A stretch of DNA of 64,000 nt. Source: MVRV01 sp964469905. Lineage in GTDB: Bacteria; Desulfobacterota; Syntrophia; Syntrophales; Smithellaceae. Position numbers and translations under genes: made by a program. Position 1 is the stretch's first letter. Every line of letters starts with the position of its first letter. The notes below the pieces were generated by a model. The model had not been told where the DNA came from. It made no database searches and saw nothing but the letters and a program-made list of their open reading frames with translations. The stretch is from the NCBI GenBank assembly GCA_964469905.1, contig CAYXZW010000001.1:124001-188000 (forward strand). The letters are read 5' to 3'. Below are positions 55,180 to 64,000 of the stretch, piece by piece.

Positions 55180-57042
55180 ATGATTGCCCTACCCGGTTAT
55201 CAAATCAATCAACTTCTTTATGAGGACAGTACAAGGTTAGTATATCGGGCAACGCGCACTCACGATGATGCGGGCGTCATCATCAAGACACTAAGCAAGG
55301 AATATCCTTCACCGGTAGATCTGGCAGAATGCAGAAAGGAATATGAAATAACTTCCTCTCTGCAAGGTGAAGGAATTATCCGGGCTTACGGTCTGGAAAA
55401 ATTTGATAATCGTCAGGCTTTAATTCTGGAGGATATTGGCGGGGAATCACTGGACAGGCTGCTTGCCGCGCGCCAACTTAATCTGCAGGAAGCACTGACA
55501 CTGGCCATAAAAATTGCAGACATCATCGCGTTGATTCACGAACAGAGAGTAATTCATAGGGATATAAATCCATCAAATATTATTTATAATCCGGAGACCG
55601 GCCAGGTCCGTATATTTGATTTCAGTCTTTCCACTAAACTATCCAGGGAAAATGTAGAAATCAGCAATCCCGATATGCTGGAAGGCACATTAGCATATAT
55701 TTCTCCCGAACAAACAGGACGGATGAACAGGGCCGTTGATTACCGCACTGACATTTATTCTTTCGGTGTGACTTTGTATATGATGCTGACAGGTTCTTTG
55801 CCTTTTACAGCGAATGATCCGATGGAGCTTATTCATGCCCATATTGCCAGACAACCGCGAGTGCCTCAGGAAATAAATCCAATAATCCCGCCTGTTCTTA
55901 CAAATGTTGTTTTAAAGCTGCTGTCCAAGATGGCCGAAGACCGTTACCAGAGCGCGTCCGGACTTAAATACGATCTGATGAATTGCCAGGAACAATTAAA
56001 CACTGCGGGTACGATAGCGTCATTTGAATTAGGCAGACATGATTTTTCCGACAGATTGCAGATATCCCAAAAACTTTATGGCCGACAAGCCCAGATAGAA
56101 ATCTTACTTAAATCATTCGATTCTGTTTGTGACGGTAAGACAGAGTTGCTGCTTGTATCAGGTTATTCCGGTATCGGCAAGACGGCGCTCATCAATGAGA
56201 TCCACAAAAGGATTTCCGGCAAACAGAGTTATTTTATATCAGGCAAGTTCGATCAATATAAACGCGACCTGCCCTATTCCGCGCTCACTCAGGCGCTGGT
56301 TGATTTAATGAGACAGTTGCTGTCCGAGAAAGACGAAACCCTGGAGTTATGGCAGGCCGGTTTCCTGGGTGCATTAGGTACGAATGCCCGGCTGATGGTA
56401 GATATTGTGCCCAATCTGGAGCTGATTATTGGCCGGCAACCGGACGTTCCGGAACTTTCTGCTGAAGAAAGCAAAAATCGTTTTAATATTGTCTTTCATA
56501 ATTTTATTAATGTTATTGCCACACGTGACCATCCCCTTGTTATATTTATTGATGACCTGCAATGGGCGGATTCCGCCACACTGAAACTTTTGGAAATGCT
56601 GCTCAGGAATCCGGCAGCGGGACATTTACTTTTTATCGGCGCCTATCGGAATAACGAAGTCACAGACATTCACCCACTGATGCTGACGGTGGAAGAAATC
56701 AGACAATCCGGCGCTACGGTCAACCCGATAGTCCTGAACCCGCTCACCACGGAATATATAGAACAACTGATTGGAGAGACGCTGAACTGCGATCGGGAAA
56801 AGGCACAACCGCTTGCCCTGCTTATTTTCAAAAAAACCGGTGGCAATCCATTCTTTATTAATGAATTCCTGAAGAAGCTTTACCGGGATGAAATGATTCT
56901 TTTTGATCAAAAACAAGAGGGCTGGATATGGGATGCAAATAGCATTCAACAGATCGATATAACTGATAATGTGGTTTCGTTAATAACTGAAAAGATAAAT
57001 AAACTCCCTTCAAAAGTTCAAAGCACCCTCATGATCGCTTAG
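55180..57042 (+). CDS. N-terminal part of a Ser/Thr-kinase/ATPase hybrid sensor, ended by an in-frame TAG
   Basis: The first 620 residues of a multi-domain sensor. A protein-kinase-like domain covers about 1-265: HRD at 126-128 is intact, but the DFG reads DFS at 147-149 (DFSLS), and EQTGRMNRAVDYRTDIYSFG follows. An AAA_16-type signalling ATPase begins near 300, with Walker A GYSGIGKT (328-335) and Walker B FIDDLQW. The frame ends at TAG (57040-57042) within a segment normally continuous with the next region. The same frame continues as CFGNRFQLSDLLA without a shift. GAGG lies 11 bases before the ATG. It could be translated alone, but the design is that of one protein. Confidence 0.85.
   Translation: MIALPGYQINQLLYEDSTRLVYRATRTHDDAGVIIKTLSKEYPSPVDLAECRKEYEITSSLQGEGIIRAYGLEKFDNRQALILEDIGGESLDRLLAARQLNLQEALTLAIKIADIIALIHEQRVIHRDINPSNIIYNPETGQVRIFDFSLSTKLSRENVEISNPDMLEGTLAYISPEQTGRMNRAVDYRTDIYSFGVTLYMMLTGSLPFTANDPMELIHAHIARQPRVPQEINPIIPPVLTNVVLKLLSKMAEDRYQSASGLKYDLMNCQEQLNTAGTIASFELGRHDFSDRLQISQKLYGRQAQIEILLKSFDSVCDGKTELLLVSGYSGIGKTALINEIHKRISGKQSYFISGKFDQYKRDLPYSALTQALVDLMRQLLSEKDETLELWQAGFLGALGTNARLMVDIVPNLELIIGRQPDVPELSAEESKNRFNIVFHNFINVIATRDHPLVIFIDDLQWADSATLKLLEMLLRNPAAGHLLFIGAYRNNEVTDIHPLMLTVEEIRQSGATVNPIVLNPLTTEYIEQLIGETLNCDREKAQPLALLIFKKTGGNPFFINEFLKKLYRDEMILFDQKQEGWIWDANSIQQIDITDNVVSLITEKINKLPSKVQSTLMIA
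57040..57042 (+). other. in-frame TAG interrupting the sensor kinase
   Basis: Codon 621 of a 2387-codon open reading path. Both sides read in the same frame through conserved LMIA and CFGNRF, where homologues run on without a break. A single substitution (for example TCG to TAG) would explain it, as would an error in the sequence. General TAG recoding is unlikely, because TAG ends several intact genes here, including tig, mltD and the last response regulator. Confidence 0.8.
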
Positions 57043-57072
57043 TGTTTTGGCAACCGTTTTCAATTAAGCGAT

Positions 57073-62343
<5,271 letters not shown>

Positions 62344-62358
62344 AAGTGGGGGTGAAAA

Positions 62359-63012
62359 ATGCCGGAGCAGATTCAGAAACAGACAGTTCTTATTGTCGAT
62401 GATGATATTGTTAATATTAAAATACTTGGTTCAGCACTAATATCAGATTATGAAATCCTTTTTGCACTGAGTGCACAAGAAGGAATTAATAGTGCAATTT
62501 CCAATCAACCCGACATTATTCTACTTGACATTTTGATGCCGTTTATGGATGGATATGAGGCCTGCCGAAAATTAAAAGATGATGAACGAACCAGGGACAT
62601 CCCGGTAATCTTCATCACGGCAAAAGACTCTGAAGAAGATGAAGCGAAGGGATTTGATGCCGGCGCTGTTGATTATATTACTAAACCATTCAGTCTGATT
62701 GTTGCAAAGGCAAGGATAAGGACACATATCTCTCTTAATCTTACGAGTCAGGAGTTGGCAAGTAAGAATGTCATGCTTGCCGCCCGCTTAGAGGAACTGG
62801 AGAATGCCCGAAAAGAGATTAAGGACATTGAATCAATTATTCCTATCTGCTCCTATTGCAAAAAGATCCGCGACGATAAAAATTACTGGGAACAACTGGA
62901 AAGCTATATGTATAAATATTCAGAAATGAAGTTCAGCCACAGCATCTGTCCGGATTGTTATGAAATGCACATCATACCTCAATTGTTGCCTGATCGTGTC
63001 AAAGGGAAATGA
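62359..63012 (+). CDS. response regulator with C-terminal Cys4 domain (first tandem copy)
   Basis: A 217-residue protein: receiver domain 1-125 with acidic pocket (IVDDD), phospho-acceptor Asp57 in ILLDILMP and Lys in YITKPF. After a coiled linker the C-terminal 60 residues contain Cys164, Cys167, Cys197 and Cys200 in two CxxC pairs (ICSYCKKIRDDKNYW, ICPDC), a likely zinc-binding module. It has no DNA-binding domain. GGGGGTGA precedes the ATG. It follows the hybrid kinase by 15 bases and is probably its output. Confidence 0.9.
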   Translation: MPEQIQKQTVLIVDDDIVNIKILGSALISDYEILFALSAQEGINSAISNQPDIILLDILMPFMDGYEACRKLKDDERTRDIPVIFITAKDSEEDEAKGFDAGAVDYITKPFSLIVAKARIRTHISLNLTSQELASKNVMLAARLEELENARKEIKDIESIIPICSYCKKIRDDKNYWEQLESYMYKYSEMKFSHSICPDCYEMHIIPQLLPDRVKGK

Positions 63013-63074
63013 ATTAAAACATATGGAATGATTTTAATAACATCGGCTCAAGAAGCAATAAGGAATGACAAACT

Positions 63075-63728
63075 ATGGTTGAGGATATCCCAACACAAGT
63101 GATTCTAATAATAGATGATGCCATTGCCGACATTAAGATTCTTGGATCCACATTACAGTCTAATTATAAAATACTATTTGCCCTCAATGCCCAGGAAGGA
63201 ATTACCAGTGCAATTGCCAATCAACCCGATCTTATCCTTCTGGACATAATTATGCCGGGGATGGACGGATATGAGGCCTGCCGTCAATTACAAACCGATG
63301 AAAGAACCAGACACATCCCGATCATCTTTATTACCGCCAAAACCGCTGAGGAAGATGAGATAAAGGGCTTTGCCCTGGGAGCGTTGGACTATATAACCAA
63401 GCCTTTTAACCCCATTATTGTAAAAGCTCGAGTGCGTACTCATATATCGCTCAGACTTGCCACCCTTGATTTGGCAAGAAAGAATATCATGCTTGCCGCT
63501 CGTGTAGAAGAACTGGAGAAAGCCAGAAACGAGATCAAGGCCATTGAGTCAATTATTCCTATCTGTTCATATTGCAAAAAGATTCGTGACGATAAAAATT
63601 ACTGGGATCAGTTGGAAAGCTATCTGCGCAGAAATACGGAACTTAAGTTCAGTCATAGCGTTTGTCCGAGTTGTTACGAACAGCACGTCATACCTCAAAT
63701 TTCACCTGTTGTTGGTAAAGAAAAGTAG
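63075..63728 (+). CDS. response regulator with C-terminal Cys4 domain (second tandem copy)
   Basis: Exactly the same length (217) and layout as the preceding gene: Asp57 in LLDIIMPG, Lys in YITKPF, and the Cys164/167/197/200 set preserved. Most residues match, so the pair is a tandem duplication. Differences cluster in the acidic pocket (DDAIAD) and receiver surface, which suggests they have diverged in partner specificity. It starts 62 bases after its sister. TAG ends the gene. Confidence 0.9.
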   Translation: MVEDIPTQVILIIDDAIADIKILGSTLQSNYKILFALNAQEGITSAIANQPDLILLDIIMPGMDGYEACRQLQTDERTRHIPIIFITAKTAEEDEIKGFALGALDYITKPFNPIIVKARVRTHISLRLATLDLARKNIMLAARVEELEKARNEIKAIESIIPICSYCKKIRDDKNYWDQLESYLRRNTELKFSHSVCPSCYEQHVIPQISPVVGKEK

Positions 63729-63788
63729 CAGGTTCAATAATCATGAGTATTGACGGAGACATCACCATTAAACACCTATCATATTCCC

Positions 63789-63818
63789 TTGACAAGGCCT
63801 GATTTACCTTCCTATACT
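63789..63818 (+). promoter_or_regulatory. promoter for the homocysteine methyltransferase gene
   Basis: A perfect TTGACA (63789-63794), an 18-base spacer and TATACT (63813-63818). Transcription would begin near 63825, 30 bases before the ATG at 63855. Confidence 0.75.
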
Positions 63819-63854
63819 CCAAAAGTACGAAATCGATTGGAGAAGTTACGGCAA

Positions 63855-64000
63855 ATGACTCATAAACACTCTCTTACGAAATATGTCAGCGAGCACTTGG
63901 TAGTAGGCGACGGCGCAATGGCCAGTTGGCTTTACCAGAAAGGCATACCCATTGGCTTGTGCTGCGAGGAATTGAACATCTCCCGACCGGATATCATCCG
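63855..64000 (+). CDS. homocysteine S-methyltransferase N-terminus (partial, runs off the window)
   Basis: The 48 codons visible contain VVGDGAMASWLYQKGIP and CCEELNISRPDII. This is the conserved start of homocysteine S-methyltransferase domains, such as MetH or the bifunctional enzyme with methylenetetrahydrofolate reductase. Which architecture applies cannot be told from the fragment. ATG 63855 lies 30 bases after the predicted transcription start. The 3' end is outside the window. Confidence 0.85.
   Translation, partial: MTHKHSLTKYVSEHLVVGDGAMASWLYQKGIPIGLCCEELNISRPDII

Noticed and set aside
57040..57042. TAG read as pyrrolysine across the genome
   Set aside because: TAG is the normal stop of several intact genes here (tig, two of the pilin genes, mltD, the last response regulator), so general recoding is unlikely; local readthrough remains open.

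Overview
The window is an AT-rich (about 40% GC by eye) bacterial chromosome segment made almost entirely of housekeeping genes. A trigger factor-ClpP-ClpX-Lon operon, a PhoH/7TM-HD/YbeY operon, indolepyruvate ferredoxin oxidoreductase (iorAB), a UPF0280 protein, paired M16 peptidases and a type IV pilus minor-pilin operon together point to an anaerobic, Gram-negative deltaproteobacterium-like lineage. Syntrophus/Smithella relatives are my best guess. That placement is inferred from gene content and was not computed.

Layout. 1-2304 (minus): a glycosyltransferase and a sugar dehydrogenase/acyltransferase fusion cut by the window edge, probably surface polysaccharide synthesis. 2587-7209 (plus): four minor-pilin-type genes followed by a large secreted lectin/BACON protein in the place where PilY1 usually sits. 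7684-13703: tRNA-Leu, tig-clpP-clpX-lon, tRNA-Val and tRNA-Asp with a terminator. 13879-20134 (plus): a radical SAM gene, a CorC-like gene, lnt, prfB (with a programmed +1 frameshift) and an MltD-type transglycosylase. 20322-31376 (minus): ybeY-pgpH-phoH, then a tightly packed six-gene run (PilT-like ATPase, B12-binding radical SAM, two-helix membrane protein, active M16, inactive M16, M20). 31575-38410 (plus): dtd, a DUF1285 protein, guaB, dnaE and a UPF0280 gene. 38634-45855 (minus): a DnaJ-like gene, iorB, iorA, a TPR gene, a YbgC thioesterase gene, apgM and hom. 46178-54918 (minus, except one plus-strand transglycosylase gene): tRNA-Pro, a ComEA-like gene, lysC, tsaE, acpS, folP, ftsH, tilS and an HAD phosphatase gene. 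55180-63728 (plus): a giant Ser/Thr-kinase/ATPase/hybrid histidine kinase split by one in-frame TAG, then two tandem response regulators. 63855-64000: the start of a homocysteine methyltransferase gene with a good promoter.

How the genes relate. The protein quality-control genes, the envelope genes (Lnt, FtsH, transglycosylases, M16/M20 peptidases), the translation genes (RF2, YbeY, Dtd, TilS, TsaE, tRNAs) and the aspartate-family amino-acid genes (lysC, hom) form conventional operons. The parts most worth a second look are the minor-pilin/lectin operon, the six-gene radical SAM/peptidase run, the kinase with the internal stop and its two downstream regulators, and the RF2 frameshift site with unusual spacing. 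I saw no insertion sequences, phage genes or CRISPR arrays.
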